This document shows, in pieces, positions 7,458 to 14,688 of a stretch of 15,876 nt of DNA (the first letter of the stretch is position 1; each line of letters begins with the position of its first letter). The stretch comes from Lachnospiraceae bacterium UBA7481 (GTDB lineage Bacteria; Bacillota; Clostridia; Lachnospirales; Lachnospiraceae), in contig DLOP01000036.1 of assembly GCA_002478505.1 (NCBI GenBank), forward strand, positions 14,366 through 30,241, in the 5' to 3' direction. The notes under the pieces were generated by a model. The model was given only the letters and a program-made list of their open reading frames with translations, made no database searches and was not told the DNA's origin. The translations under genes were made by a program, and so were the position numbers.

Positions 7458-7556
7458 GATTTACATAACTCGAAATTCGCCTATTCATGTTCCAAAAATG
7501 ATTTCATTTATGATGTTTTTGGAACATGAATAGGCGAATAAGGAGTTATGTAAATC
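7458..7556. repeat. 99-bp near-perfect palindrome, MITE-like or cruciform-forming
   Basis: The outer arms GATTTACATAACTC (7458-7471) and GAGTTATGTAAATC (7543-7556) are exact reverse complements. After a four-base unpaired bulge on each side (7472-7475 and 7539-7542), inner arms of 23 nt (7476-7498 and 7516-7538) are also exact reverse complements. They enclose a 17-nt loop (7499-7515). In total 37 of 41 arm positions pair. No flanking target-site duplication is visible. The structure is far longer than an intrinsic terminator and lacks a trailing T tract. A small non-autonomous mobile element, a regulatory RNA hairpin, or a protein-bound cruciform are all possible. Confidence 0.85.
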
Positions 7557-7588
7557 GGACAAGTAAATTATACAAGTAAATCGTACAA
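7550..7588 (+). repeat. Three tandem 13-nt repeats
   Basis: GTAAATCGGACAA (7550-7562), GTAAATTATACAA (7563-7575) and GTAAATCGTACAA (7576-7588) are contiguous with no gaps and share the frame GTAAAT...ACAA. The first copy overlaps the last seven bases of the palindrome's right arm. The array lies 74 nt upstream of the phosphoglucomutase start, a suitable place for operator copies. It could also be slippage at the edge of an inserted element. Confidence 0.75.
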
Positions 7589-7608
7589 GAAAGATTTGCA
7601 AATATATT

Positions 7609-7638
7609 TTGCAATTATGCAATACAAACACATATTAT
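7609..7638 (+). promoter_or_regulatory. Weak candidate promoter for phosphoglucomutase
   Basis: TTGCAA (7609-7614) and TATTAT (7633-7638) are spaced by 18 nt. The predicted transcript would begin almost at the ribosome site (AAGGAGG, 7647-7653), which is unusually short. The real start may therefore lie further upstream. Confidence 0.3.
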
Positions 7639-7661
7639 AAATATTCAAGGAGGCTAAACAC

Positions 7662-9383
7662 ATGGGTTTTATGGAAGAATTTAACTTCTGGCTGGAGGAT
7701 GATTATTTTGACCAGCAGACAAAGGATGAACTTCTTGCGATCCGCAATGATACAAAGGAAGTAGAGGACCGTTTTTATAAGGAACTGGAATTTGGTACCG
7801 GTGGTCTTCGCGGCGTGATCGGCGCAGGTACGAACCGCATGAACATCTATACCGTAAGAAAGGCTACACAGGGACTGGCGAACTATATCATCAAGCAGGG
7901 CGGCGCTTCCAAGGGTGTGGCGATCGCATATGATTCCAGAAGGATGTCGCCGGAATTTGCGGATGAGGCGGCGCTTTGTCTGGCGGCAAATGGCATCAAG
8001 GCATATGTATTTGAATCCTTAAGACCTACGCCCATGCTTTCCTTTGCGCTCCGTAAGCTGGGCTGTATCTCCGGTATTGTAGTGACGGCAAGCCACAATC
8101 CCCCTGAGTATAACGGATATAAGGCATACTGGGAAGATGGCGCACAGGTAACAGCGCCGAAGGATGAGGAGATCATTGCCGAGGTAAAGGCAGTTACCGA
8201 TTATCATACGGTAAAGACCATGGATAAGAAAGCAGCCATGGAACAGGGACTGTATGAAGTGATCGGCAAAGAGATCGACGATGCTTATATGGAAGAATTA
8301 AAGAAGCAGATCATCCACCCGGATGTGATCAAGGAAGTGGCGGATGATATTAAGATCGTATATTCCCCGTTTAACGGAACAGGTAACATCCCTGTCCGCA
8401 GGATCTTAAAGGAGCTTGGCTTTAAGAATGTTTATGTGGTTCCTGAGCAGGAGAATCCTGATCCGAACTTTACGACATTGGAATATCCGAATCCGGAAGA
8501 TCCCAAGGCATTTACGTTGGCGCTGAAGCTGGCTAAGGAAGTGGGGGCGGACGTGGTCATGGCAACCGATCCGGATGCCGACCGTCTTGGAATCTATGCG
8601 CTGGATACTAAGACCGGTGAATATGTTCCGTTTACCGGCAATATGTCCGGTATGCTGATCGCGGAGTATATCCTGCGCGAGAGGACAAAGACCGGCACGA
8701 TGCCGGAGAATCCTGCATTGGTAACCACCATCGTTACGACGAATATGGCGCATGCCATTACGGACGCTTACCATGTGAAGGAAATCGATGTGCTGACGGG
8801 ATTTAAGTATATTGGCGAACAGATCAAGTTGTTTGAGCAGAGCGGAAGCAACAATTATGTCTTTGGTCTGGAAGAGTCCTACGGATGTCTTGCCGGAACC
8901 CACGCAAGGGATAAAGACGCGGTTGTAGCGGTGATGTGTCTGGCAGAGGTGGCTGCTTACTGCAAGAAGGAGGGCATCACCCTGTGGGATATGATGATCG
9001 ATATGTATGAGAAATATGGCTATTATAAAGAGACACAGTACGCCATCACGAAAAAAGGCAAGGAAGGTCTGGAAGAGATCGCTGCCATGATGGAAAAATT
9101 AAGGGCTAATCCGCCGAAGGAATTTGGTGCACTGAAGGTAAAACAGTTCCGCGACTATAAGGCAGATAAGGTCGTTGACCTCGCTACGGGAGCGGAATCC
9201 AAGACAGGACTTCCGTCTTCCAATGTTCTCTATTTTGATCTGGAAAATGATTCCTGGTGCTGCGCAAGACCATCCGGTACGGAGCCTAAGATCAAGTTCT
9301 ATATGGGAGTGAAGGGAACGAGTCTGGAGGATGCGGCGCAGAAAGTGGATGCATTAACCGAGGCGTTAAAGGCAAAATTATAA
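7662..9383 (+). CDS. pgcA: Alpha-phosphoglucomutase (phosphohexomutase family)
   Basis: The 573-residue length and motifs match the PgcA-type phosphoglucomutase of Firmicutes. The catalytic phosphoserine loop is TASHNP (Ser144). The metal-binding loop is DPDADRLG (303-310), the sugar-specificity loop is GLEESYG (402-408), and the phosphate-binding loop is RPSGTEPK (536-543). An early FGTGGLRG motif (44-51) is also typical. All four domains appear complete. The enzyme interconverts glucose-6-phosphate and glucose-1-phosphate in the cytosol, feeding UDP-glucose and dTDP-sugar synthesis. AAGGAGG lies eight bases before the ATG. Its place among glycosyltransferase genes suggests it supplies precursors for the wall polymer. 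Phosphomannomutase activity cannot be excluded from sequence alone. Confidence 0.95.
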   Translation: MGFMEEFNFWLEDDYFDQQTKDELLAIRNDTKEVEDRFYKELEFGTGGLRGVIGAGTNRMNIYTVRKATQGLANYIIKQGGASKGVAIAYDSRRMSPEFADEAALCLAANGIKAYVFESLRPTPMLSFALRKLGCISGIVVTASHNPPEYNGYKAYWEDGAQVTAPKDEEIIAEVKAVTDYHTVKTMDKKAAMEQGLYEVIGKEIDDAYMEELKKQIIHPDVIKEVADDIKIVYSPFNGTGNIPVRRILKELGFKNVYVVPEQENPDPNFTTLEYPNPEDPKAFTLALKLAKEVGADVVMATDPDADRLGIYALDTKTGEYVPFTGNMSGMLIAEYILRERTKTGTMPENPALVTTIVTTNMAHAITDAYHVKEIDVLTGFKYIGEQIKLFEQSGSNNYVFGLEESYGCLAGTHARDKDAVVAVMCLAEVAAYCKKEGITLWDMMIDMYEKYGYYKETQYAITKKGKEGLEEIAAMMEKLRANPPKEFGALKVKQFRDYKADKVVDLATGAESKTGLPSSNVLYFDLENDSWCCARPSGTEPKIKFYMGVKGTSLEDAAQKVDALTEALKAKL

Positions 9384-9405
9384 AAGAAGGTAAATATCCT
9401 AAACA

Positions 9406-9445
9406 AAAAACCATATCCGGAGGGAATTCTCCGGACATGGTTTTT
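9406..9445 (+). terminator. Intrinsic terminator after phosphoglucomutase
   Basis: AAAAACCAT and TCCGGAG on the left pair with CTCCGGA and ATGGTTTTT on the right, with one A/C mismatch and a six-base GGAATT loop. The closing A/T pairs supply a T tract on either strand, so it could work in both directions. It ends only 20 nt before the next start codon. Confidence 0.85.
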
Positions 9446-9465
9446 GTATATACGGAGGACAGAAA

Positions 9466-10869
9466 ATGCTGCTTTCTGTAGCGAATCTGAAGAAAACAAT
9501 TAATTATCTTAAAAAGAATGGGCTGGAAGATACCTATTATGCTGCTCTTGAGCGGATCGTTACAAGGAAGCAGAGAAAATATCAGTATGAACAGCCCTCC
9601 GGGGAAGAACTGGAACGTCAGATGAATGTCTCATGGAGTCGGTGCCCGAAGCTTTCCCTTGTGGTGCCTGCTTATGAGACAAAGCCGATCTTCATGCAGG
9701 ATCTTCTTCTTTCCGTCGTTGAGCAGACTTATCGGAATTACGAACTGGTCATTGCCGATGCCTCTGAAACGGATGTGGTGGAAAAAGTCGTAAAAGATTT
9801 TCAGACACAGTATGAAGGGATCGTCTATGTGAGACTTGAGGACAACGGGGGGATCTCGGACAATACCAACGCGGCGCTGGATCATGCCACCGGAGAATAT
9901 ATCGGATTGTTGGACCATGACGATCTCCTGACGCCGGATGCGCTTTATTATGTGGCTAGGGAGCTGGAAAAGTGCCGGAAAAAGAAACTGAGACCGGAAC
10001 TGCTCTATACCGATGAGGATAAGACCAACGAGTATTTAGAAGTATATTATGAACCTAATAAAAAAAGAAATTTTAATTATGATCTGATCCTGACCAACAA
10101 TTATATCTGCCATTTGTCTTTTTACCGTGCCGATGTCATCCGGAAGCTGGGACTTAGGAAAGAATATGACGGCGCACAGGATTACGACCTTGTGCTTCGG
10201 ACGATGGCGATGATTGAGGAACAGAACGGGAAAATGACAGGGACAGAGCTTCCTTGGGAGGATCACATCCGCCATATTCCGCATATTCTGTATCATTGGC
10301 GCTGTCATGAGGAGTCGACGGCGCTCAATACGGCTTCCAAATCCTATGCTTATGAGGCCGGTAAGCGTGCCCTGGATGATTACATCAAGGGGAAGAACTG
10401 GGATGCACAGGTCAGTTATCTGAAACATCTTGGTTTTTACAGAATAGAATATCCGGAGAGTACCGGAGGTGACGGAAATTGGGAAATGATATTATGTCAG
10501 AGAGGCGATCTTGGCATCATTGGCGGGGCCGTATATAGTAATCATAAAATTTCCGGCGGAGCGATGCGGCAGGACGGAACCATCATGTACCGGGGACTTC
10601 ACCGGAGATTTTCGGGATATCTGAACAGGGGTGTGCTGCAGCAGGATGTGGATGCGTTGGATCTTCGTAATATGACGGTCCGTAAAGACCTGATCCGACT
10701 GTTTGAGGAGACTACCGGATATCCTTATCCGGTTCCTGAGAAATGCAGGATGCAGACACTCTCGGAAGAAGAGGCGGAAAATATTAGAAAAAAAAGTTTG
10801 GATTTTTGCAATAAAGTAAGAAAGAAAAACATTGGTATCTTATATGACCCGTTTGGAAAGGCAAAATGA
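9466..10869 (+). CDS. GT2 glycosyltransferase with a remnant second domain
   Basis: The first GT-A domain (about 62-308) is complete. It opens with LSLVVPAYETKPIFMQDLL, has DHDD at 150-153, YTDEDK near 181-186, AQDYDLVLR near 237-245 and HWRCHEESTA near 277-286, matching domain 1 of the enzyme at 5184. The region after about residue 325 (RIEYP...LGIIGGAVYSNHKISGGAMRQDGTIMYRGLHRR...LQQDVDALDLRNMTVRKDLI) aligns by eye with the middle of the second domain of that enzyme. However, the nucleotide-binding opening and the NND motif are missing, and the NDVD/HYES end is lost. The second domain is thus probably non-catalytic. GGAGG lies seven bases upstream of the ATG. The next glycosyltransferase gene starts six bases after the stop, so the two are co-translated. 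It likely adds one sugar to the wall polysaccharide. Confidence 0.9.
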   Translation: MLLSVANLKKTINYLKKNGLEDTYYAALERIVTRKQRKYQYEQPSGEELERQMNVSWSRCPKLSLVVPAYETKPIFMQDLLLSVVEQTYRNYELVIADASETDVVEKVVKDFQTQYEGIVYVRLEDNGGISDNTNAALDHATGEYIGLLDHDDLLTPDALYYVARELEKCRKKKLRPELLYTDEDKTNEYLEVYYEPNKKRNFNYDLILTNNYICHLSFYRADVIRKLGLRKEYDGAQDYDLVLRTMAMIEEQNGKMTGTELPWEDHIRHIPHILYHWRCHEESTALNTASKSYAYEAGKRALDDYIKGKNWDAQVSYLKHLGFYRIEYPESTGGDGNWEMILCQRGDLGIIGGAVYSNHKISGGAMRQDGTIMYRGLHRRFSGYLNRGVLQQDVDALDLRNMTVRKDLIRLFEETTGYPYPVPEKCRMQTLSEEEAENIRKKSLDFCNKVRKKNIGILYDPFGKAK

Positions 10870-10875
10870 CAGAGT

Positions 10876-11883
10876 ATGCAGATCAAAGTAAGCGTGATCA
10901 TACCGAACTATAATGGAAAAGAGTACCTTGAGAATTGCATGGACAGTCTGATGAGACAGGATGTCAGATCCTTTGAAGTGATCGTAATCGATGACGCGTC
11001 ATCAGATGATAGTTTATTAAGAGTAAAAGAAAAATATCCGGAGAATGGGGCGTTTCCCCGTACAAGATATCTGGTTCATGAAGAAAATGTGGGATTCTGC
11101 CGTACCGTAAATGACGGTATTGCGCTGGCGGAAGCGCCTTATGTGATTTTATTAAATAATGATACAGTGGCAGAACCTTCCTTTGTGAAGGAATTGTATT
11201 ATGCTATCCGCAGAAAAGAGAAATTGTCAGGCCGCAAAAAAATATTTTCCGTGCAGGCAAAGATGATTTCCATGCAGGAAAAGGAGATCATGGATGATGC
11301 GGGAGATTATTACTGCGCGTTAGGCTGGGCGTATGCAGCCGGGAAAGGAAAGCCGGCGTCCCATTACGAAAAGGAACGAAAGATCTTTGCGGCATGCGGC
11401 GGTGCCGCCATTTATAAAAAGGAGATCCTGCAGATGCTTGGAGGATTTGACGAGAATCATTTCGCCTATCTGGAGGATATTGATATCGGATACCGCGCAA
11501 AGCTGCATGGCTATGAGAATCTGTTTACACCTAAGGCCATTGTGTATCATGCGGGAAGCGCAGCTTCCGGGTCAAGATACAATCCTTTTAAGGCAAAGTT
11601 TTCCGCACGGAACGGTATTTATCTTATTTATAAAAATATGCCGGATTGGCAGATCATAGTGAATCTTCCTCTTTTTGTAATTGGGTATTCTTTGAAGGTA
11701 TTGTTCTATATTTTAAAAGGGATGGGAGATACTTATATTAAAGGAATGGCAGAAGGATTCCGATTATGCGGGTCGGCAGAAGGGAAACAGCACAGACTGG
11801 ATTTTAAACAGATTGGACTGATGCGATGTTTAAAAATGGAAGGAGAATTGCTGAAAAATACTTTTCGCAGGCTGGGCGGTTAA
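10876..11883 (+). CDS. GT2 glycosyltransferase, rhamnosyltransferase-like
   Basis: This 335-residue protein has a single GT-A domain near the N-terminus: VSVIIPNYNGKEYLENCMDSL (5-25), IDDASSDDS (38-46), ENVGFCRTVNDGI (70-82) and the metal-binding NND at 94-96. A C-terminal acceptor part holds GGFDENHFAYLEDIDIGYR (189-207), with the catalytic-base-type ED. The layout resembles the WbbL/RgpB group of rhamnosyltransferases, but the donor is not proven. A hydrophobic amphipathic segment (about 260-281) likely binds the membrane. The gene starts six bases after the previous stop; its Shine-Dalgarno is weak (GGAAAGG about 14 bases upstream), so translational coupling is likely. The next gene has its own promoter, so this seems to be the last gene of its unit. 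Confidence 0.9.
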   Translation: MQIKVSVIIPNYNGKEYLENCMDSLMRQDVRSFEVIVIDDASSDDSLLRVKEKYPENGAFPRTRYLVHEENVGFCRTVNDGIALAEAPYVILLNNDTVAEPSFVKELYYAIRRKEKLSGRKKIFSVQAKMISMQEKEIMDDAGDYYCALGWAYAAGKGKPASHYEKERKIFAACGGAAIYKKEILQMLGGFDENHFAYLEDIDIGYRAKLHGYENLFTPKAIVYHAGSAASGSRYNPFKAKFSARNGIYLIYKNMPDWQIIVNLPLFVIGYSLKVLFYILKGMGDTYIKGMAEGFRLCGSAEGKQHRLDFKQIGLMRCLKMEGELLKNTFRRLGG

Positions 11884-11899
11884 ATCTGGCGTTTTATAG

Positions 11900-11928
11900 T
11901 TGTCATTTTTTGTAGAATATAGTAAAAT
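11900..11928 (+). promoter_or_regulatory. Sigma-A-type promoter of the sugar transferase-LCP operon
   Basis: TTGTCA (11900-11905) and TAAAAT (11923-11928) are separated by exactly 17 nt, each one base off consensus. They lie within the 92-nt gap after the previous glycosyltransferase gene. Transcription should start near 11935, giving a leader of about 40 nt with GGAGG at 11956-11960. Confidence 0.7.
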
Positions 11929-11975
11929 GTATTAAGTGTGCTTTTGAAAATGCATGGAGGAAAGCAAAGGCAGAT

Positions 11976-13388
11976 ATGATAAGAGATAATCAGCGGGTAT
12001 TTAATTGGATACATGTTCTGATTGACGCTCTGGTAATTGCGGGCTCTTATTTACTTGCATGGTATATCAAGTTTGTGCTTTTCAGAAGTCCGCTGGAAGA
12101 AGCAGGCGTAGGCGTACTGTCAAAAGAAACTTATTTTGGAGCGCTGTATTTTATTGTTCCGATTTATCTGGTGCTTTATTATTTCTGCGGTTTGTATATG
12201 TCAAAGCGTTATTCCAGCGGTTGGCGTGAGATTTTAAACATCATCAGGGCCAACACCATCGGAGTCGCTTTGCTGGCTGCTTTTCTGTACGTGATTAAGT
12301 TGGAAGATATTTCACGTATTATGATCAGTATCTTTTATGGGGCGGCGATCCTGTTTGAGGTTATTTTCCGTCAGTTCCTTCGGCTGCTGCTTCGCGCGGT
12401 CCGCAGAAAGGGTTATAATATTAAGTATGTTCTGCTTGTAGGATATTCAAGAGCTGCGGAAAAATATATCAACCGTATTTTGGAAAATCCGCATTGGGGA
12501 TATGTTGTCTGCGGCATCCTGGACGATAAGATCCCGGCGGGTACACTGTACCGCGGCGTTAAGGTAATTGGCAGAATTGACAATATTCATGTGATATTGC
12601 CGGAAAATAAGATTGATGAAATCGGTCTGACATTAGCTCTGACTGATTATGGAAAGCTGGAGGAGTTGGTCAATATCTGTGAAAAATCCGGCGTCCACAC
12701 AAAGTTTATACCGGATTACAATAGCGTAATTCCCACCAAGCCTTATATCGAAGATCTGACGGGACTTGCCGTTATCAATATCAGGCATCTGCCCCTCAGC
12801 AATACGATTAACAGCATGATCAAAAGGGCTGTCGATGTGGCGGGTTCGATCATATGCATTATTGTGTTTTCTCCGGTGATGTTGCTTTCGGCGCTGCTGA
12901 TCAAATGTACGGATGGCGGCAATGTGATCTTTTCCCAGGAGCGCGTTGGCTATCATAATAAAACGTTTAAGATGTACAAATTCCGTACCATGCGTCAGCA
13001 GACAGATGAAGAGGAAAAGAGCGGATGGACGAAGAAAGGCGATCCTCGAGTAACGCCGATTGGAAAGGTTTTGAGAAAGACCAGTCTGGATGAACTTCCG
13101 CAGCTGTTTAATGTATTGGCAGGAGATATGTCGCTGATCGGACCTCGTCCCGAGCGTCCGCAGTTCGTAGAAGAATTTAAGGAAGAGATTCCCCGCTATA
13201 TGATCAAACATCAGGTACGTCCCGGTATGACCGGCTGGGCGCAGATCAATGGTTACCGGGGTAATTCCTCTATATGGAAGCGTATTGATTTTGATTTGTT
13301 TTATATAGAAAATTGGACATTGTTTTTAGATTTTAAGATATTGTTTTTAACGCTATTTAAAGGATTTATTAATAAAAATGCATATTAA
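11976..13388 (+). CDS. Polyprenyl-phosphate sugar-1-phosphate transferase (initiating enzyme)
   Basis: The 470-residue protein has the large phosphoglycosyl-transferase layout. N-terminal membrane helices lie at about 11-33, 54-75, 89-107 and 112-133. A nucleotide-binding-like domain (YVLLVGYSRAAEKYINRIL, from ~151) follows, then a re-entrant hydrophobic segment (~285-310) and the catalytic bacterial sugar transferase domain. That domain shows KFRTM (335-339), LRKTSLDELPQL (366-377, with the Asp-Glu catalytic dyad D372-E373), SLIGPRPE (386-393) and RPGMTGWAQINGYRG (415-429). The family transfers hexose-1-phosphate from a UDP-sugar to undecaprenyl phosphate, starting polysaccharide assembly. 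Glucose or galactose is usual, but the substrate cannot be read here. GGAGG lies 15 bases from the ATG, a long spacing, yet no other in-frame start exists nearby. The LCP gene follows closely. Confidence 0.93.
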   Translation: MIRDNQRVFNWIHVLIDALVIAGSYLLAWYIKFVLFRSPLEEAGVGVLSKETYFGALYFIVPIYLVLYYFCGLYMSKRYSSGWREILNIIRANTIGVALLAAFLYVIKLEDISRIMISIFYGAAILFEVIFRQFLRLLLRAVRRKGYNIKYVLLVGYSRAAEKYINRILENPHWGYVVCGILDDKIPAGTLYRGVKVIGRIDNIHVILPENKIDEIGLTLALTDYGKLEELVNICEKSGVHTKFIPDYNSVIPTKPYIEDLTGLAVINIRHLPLSNTINSMIKRAVDVAGSIICIIVFSPVMLLSALLIKCTDGGNVIFSQERVGYHNKTFKMYKFRTMRQQTDEEEKSGWTKKGDPRVTPIGKVLRKTSLDELPQLFNVLAGDMSLIGPRPERPQFVEEFKEEIPRYMIKHQVRPGMTGWAQINGYRGNSSIWKRIDFDLFYIENWTLFLDFKILFLTLFKGFINKNAY

Positions 13389-13423
13389 AAAATGCAGTTA
13401 TGCAGAAAGGAAAGACAGGCACT

Positions 13424-14584
13424 ATGGGAAACGGAAGCAAGCGACGGGAGGATACAGAAAGGACTAATTCCCATCCCCGAAAAATGTCAGCTAAGGCAAA
13501 GGCAAGAAAGAAACGTAATCGTATTATTCTGATTGTGGCAGAAGTATTTGTTCTGGCGGTATTAGGCGTAATTCTATATGCGGTAACAAGAGTGGATGAG
13601 ATAGAAAAAGTCAATATCAGCGTTTCGATAAACGAAGAAGTAAATGATTACATTTCGCAGCTTCCTACGACGGAAGACGGGGAGAGAGGAAAAGGTTATC
13701 TGAATATTGCGTTATTTGGCGTGGATTCCAGACAGGGAGCTTTATCGGCCAATACCCGTACCGATACGATCATTATTGCCTCCATTAATCAGGATACCGG
13801 TGAGGTGAAACTGGTCAGTGTATACAGGGATACGTATCTGAATGTGGGAAACGACAGTTATAACAAATGCAACAGCGCTTATATGAGAGGCGGTCCGGAA
13901 CAGGCGATCAATATGCTCAATATGAATCTGGATCTGAATATTGAAAATTATGTAACAGTAGGATTTAAGGGACTGATTGACTGTATTGATTCCTTAGGCG
14001 GCGTCGAGATCGATGTGGAAGACAGGGAGATCAGTTTTCTGAATGACTATCAGATCAGTATGGTTGGAAAGTCGGATGATGGTATCCATTTTTATGCAAA
14101 CGAGGGAGTTGACTATACCCCGGTGACACATTCCGGAGTTCAGATCTTAAACGGACTACAGGCGACAGCCTATTGCCGTATCCGTTATGTTGGCGATGAT
14201 TATGCCCGTACGCGGCGTCAAAGGACAGTGATTACCCAGATGATGGAACAGGCAAAGAATGCTAATATACCAACGCTGACGAGAATTGCAGAGAGTACGT
14301 TCCCCAATGTAGCAACCTCTTTTGATCTGGATATGATCCTTTCTACCGTGTCAGATATAGGAAGCTATGAGATTGTTGCAACTCAAGGTTTTCCTTTTGA
14401 AGAACACAGAAGCAGTGGAAATATTGGTGGCAAGGGAAGCTGCGTTGTTCCTGTTAATCTTGTAGAAAATGTCTCAGAACTACATGAGTTTTTGTTTGGA
14501 GTGGAGAATTATCAGCCGTCCGCTACGGTACAGGAATGCAGCGACCGTATTTTTGCAGATACCGATTCTTATCTCCCTCATTAA
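13424..14584 (+). CDS. LCP-family (LytR-CpsA-Psr) cell wall ligase
   Basis: From ATG 13424 the protein has 386 residues: a very basic cytosolic head (KKRNR), one membrane anchor (about 32-54) and an extracytoplasmic LCP domain. Its hallmarks are NIALFGVDSR (94-103), RTDTIIIASI (112-121), VSVYRDTYL (131-139) and the arginine cluster DDYARTRRQRTVI (258-270), which bind the polyprenyl pyrophosphate. LCP enzymes attach lipid-linked glycopolymers to peptidoglycan. The upstream ATG at 13400 would add eight residues but has no ribosome site; AAAGGA lies about a dozen bases before 13424. It follows the initiating transferase by 35 nt, and a strong terminator follows. This pairing places the first and last steps of polymer assembly in one operon. 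A role as a transcription attenuator, once proposed for LytR, is less likely. Confidence 0.93.
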   Translation: MGNGSKRREDTERTNSHPRKMSAKAKARKKRNRIILIVAEVFVLAVLGVILYAVTRVDEIEKVNISVSINEEVNDYISQLPTTEDGERGKGYLNIALFGVDSRQGALSANTRTDTIIIASINQDTGEVKLVSVYRDTYLNVGNDSYNKCNSAYMRGGPEQAINMLNMNLDLNIENYVTVGFKGLIDCIDSLGGVEIDVEDREISFLNDYQISMVGKSDDGIHFYANEGVDYTPVTHSGVQILNGLQATAYCRIRYVGDDYARTRRQRTVITQMMEQAKNANIPTLTRIAESTFPNVATSFDLDMILSTVSDIGSYEIVATQGFPFEEHRSSGNIGGKGSCVVPVNLVENVSELHEFLFGVENYQPSATVQECSDRIFADTDSYLPH

Positions 14585-14588
14585 CTGT

Positions 14589-14617
14589 TTGTATAAATAT
14601 TAAGAATGTGGTACAAT
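14589..14617 (+). promoter_or_regulatory. Extended -10 promoter overlapping a terminator
   Basis: TTGTAT (14589-14594) and TACAAT (14612-14617) are spaced by 17 nt, with a TGn extension directly before the -10. Transcription would start near 14624, inside the left arm of the adjoining hairpin. It is the only credible promoter for the glycosyltransferase at 14689, since the 38 nt after the hairpin hold none. Confidence 0.55.
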
Positions 14618-14650
14618 AAAAAGGAACTGGTTAAGAACCAGTTCCTTTTT
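14618..14650 (+). terminator. Strong intrinsic terminator of the sugar transferase-LCP operon
   Basis: AAAAAGGAACTGGTT (14618-14632) pairs perfectly over 15 bp with AACCAGTTCCTTTTT (14636-14650) around a three-base AAG loop. The right arm ends in five T residues, and the left arm in A residues makes it potentially bidirectional. It begins 33 nt after the LCP stop codon. Confidence 0.9.
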
Positions 14651-14688
14651 GGACTCCTACGGCCCAAATTTACAGGTTACGGAAAGGC

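Larger units (their letters stand above)
7317..7661 (+). other. AT-rich gene-free stretch with palindrome and tandem repeats
   Basis: These 345 nt contain no credible ORF. The first ~140 nt are extremely AT-rich, with short A/T runs and a repeated AAAACATT. A 99-bp palindrome and a threefold 13-mer follow, and the leader of the phosphoglucomutase gene comes last. No clear intrinsic terminator for the upstream glycosyltransferase gene was found here apart from the palindrome itself. Confidence 0.7.

Noticed and set aside
7550..7588. CRISPR-like array
   Set aside because: The units are 13 nt and directly abutting, with no spacers and no cas genes in the window.
8406..8903. 165-codon - strand ORF opposite phosphoglucomutase
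   Set aside because: Lies wholly inside a well-supported gene on the other strand, with no ribosome site or recognisable motif.
12633..13211. 192-codon - strand ORF opposite the sugar transferase
   Set aside because: Shadow ORF; the + strand carries the intact KFRTM, SLDELPQL and GPRPE motifs over the same bases.
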